In this document: positions 62,836-64,000 of the stretch, piece by piece
Numbering within the stretch: position 1 is the stretch's first letter
How the letters are laid out: every line of letters begins with the position of its first letter
From: Sinonovacula constricta
Taxonomy: Eukaryota > Mollusca > Bivalvia > Cardiida > Solecurtidae
Direction of reading: 5' to 3'
DNA length: 64,000 bases
Assembly: GCA_007844125.1 (NCBI GenBank)
Contig: CM017567.1
Span: 297,511-361,510, forward strand
Made by a program: the position numbers and the translations under genes
The notes under the pieces: model-generated
Database searches by the model: none
Told to the model about the DNA's origin: nothing
What the model saw: only the letters and a program-made list of their open reading frames with translations

Positions 62836-64000
62836 AACATTTACATATGATGGCTAATAAATAGTAGACACTTTCAATGGTCTTCTTAATAGGTGATAAA
62901 TAGACATATTAAAAGTATGACAGGTGAATAAAATATAAAATCGATCAGTGTGATATGGTTTGCTATTTTTATGCCACACTCATGAGAAGTCAACACAGCA
63001 CCTACCAAAAAGCAGTCAGCCTTGCTCTCTTATGTCGAAAGTAACATCTAGTTTTATTATGTCGGGTTTTGCCATACTTATATTATACAGCCTTTTTGAT
63101 AGACAAAAAACATAGCTCCTTGCTGTTTTTACTGTATCTTTTTGACATCATGCATATAAAATCCTAAAATTATCAATGTGGTTATATAGTTTGAAAAAAA
63201 CTGAGGGAGGACAGTATATAACATTCCAGCGGGAATTATGCCGAATACTTTGTGGCTTTATATGCATATAGATTTTATATATAGAAGCTTTGCCTCAAAA
63301 CCTTTAGAAGTAAAATACAATGCGTTAATATTCAGCTATATTTCATTTCGTATAAATAATTATGCATTGGTCTGTTGTTATATTTCGTTTTAATTTTTTA
63401 TTTCAGGCTGCCTTTTACTTTATTTGCGTATTCTTCCTTGTAGGCTACACGAGGCATCACTATGTCCTATATCATTGGACTGCCAACAATACTTATGCAA
63501 AAGTCTAGAGATCAGTATAAGGAAGACATGTCCCTCGAAAAAACACACACACTCAAAATAACAAAAACAACAACAACAAAACAACAACATCCGACAACTT
63601 AACTGCATATTTATAGTTGCCACATTATTTATTGTTATTGTAGCTTAACCGTTCATTCGTATTGATATTAAAACTGCAGGTACATGGCATCTACAATATA
63701 CATTGCAAAAATCAACATAGATAGCCAAAGCAACAATGATTACCTTCCTACACACAATACAATACAAGTGCGTGTGTAAAATAGGCAATGAATAAATGTT
63801 TGCGCTATGAAGAAACAGTTAAAGGTATTTTATACGTAACATTTACCCCCCCACCCCCCCCCCCCCCCCCAAAAAAAAAAAAAAAAAAAAATAAAAATTA
63901 TAAGGAGTCTCAGGCTCGACATTTAACAAATTTTGTCTATAAAAATCAACACCAGAAAAACGAACACGAACCAAACGAAGCAGCCGATGTACATACTACC
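62836..64000. other. Gene-free stretch with homopolymers
   Basis: No supported gene. A (CAA)n-like run lies at about 63566-63592, and a poly-C tract followed directly by poly-A at about 63846-63890. Such C/A homopolymers are prone to assembly error. Confidence 0.6.

Overview
This is eukaryotic, AT-rich, repeat-laden nuclear DNA. Intron-split genes, tRNA-derived SINEs, decayed non-LTR retrotransposons, a hAT element, DUF3504 (Crypton-type) relics and a many-unit cysteine-rich membrane receptor together suggest a lophotrochozoan. A bivalve mollusc is my best guess, with Dreissena-like species possible; that assignment is inference from style, not from a marker gene. No bacterial-type operon, rRNA, tRNA gene or CRISPR array was seen. 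Only one protein-coding gene is convincing at full strength. Most long stretches are non-coding or are remains of transposons.

Layout. 0.6-2.45 kb: minus-strand RTE-type LINE relic. 4.85-6.8 kb: a hAT element (1,285 bp, 8-bp target duplication, BED-finger remnant) sitting inside a DUF3504 relic. 9.0-12.3 kb: decayed two-ORF Jockey/I-like LINE, followed by a tRNA-derived SINE (12.57-12.83 kb). 16.4-19.6 kb: BTB/POZ pseudogene, then a CRE+TATA promoter-like block, a frame-broken THAP exon and phase-compatible downstream exons. 21.4-22.3 kb: weakly supported exons on both strands. 22.84-24.52 kb: 37/38-bp satellite with a 226-bp higher-order repeat. 25.0-31.2 kb: old tandem duplication containing CA microsatellites and a very decayed 31-bp minisatellite. 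33.897-41.76 kb: perfect head-to-tail tandem duplication, period 3,932 bp, only one mismatch noticed. 41.9-43.5 kb: small exon candidates. 44.69-47.31 kb: the main gene, on the minus strand. 49.76-50.33 kb: second LINE fragment. 54.76-55.83 kb: hairpin plus a two-exon DUF3504-type N-terminus. 56.1-62.84 kb: a degenerate repeat array, then a large inverted repeat (arms about 1.7 kb, spacer about 2.6 kb) made of a family dispersed elsewhere in the window.

The most interesting gene is the 44.69-47.31 kb receptor. It has about 20 tandem 30-residue cysteine-rich (furin-like) units, one transmembrane helix and, after splicing two small 3' exons in phase, a cytoplasmic tail ending in YEHL-x9-YSTL, an ITAM-like motif. 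This reads as a candidate phagocytic or immune signalling receptor analogous in layout to CED-1/Draper/MEGF10, but with furin-like repeats instead of EGF repeats. Its 5' (signal peptide) exon was not found in the window.
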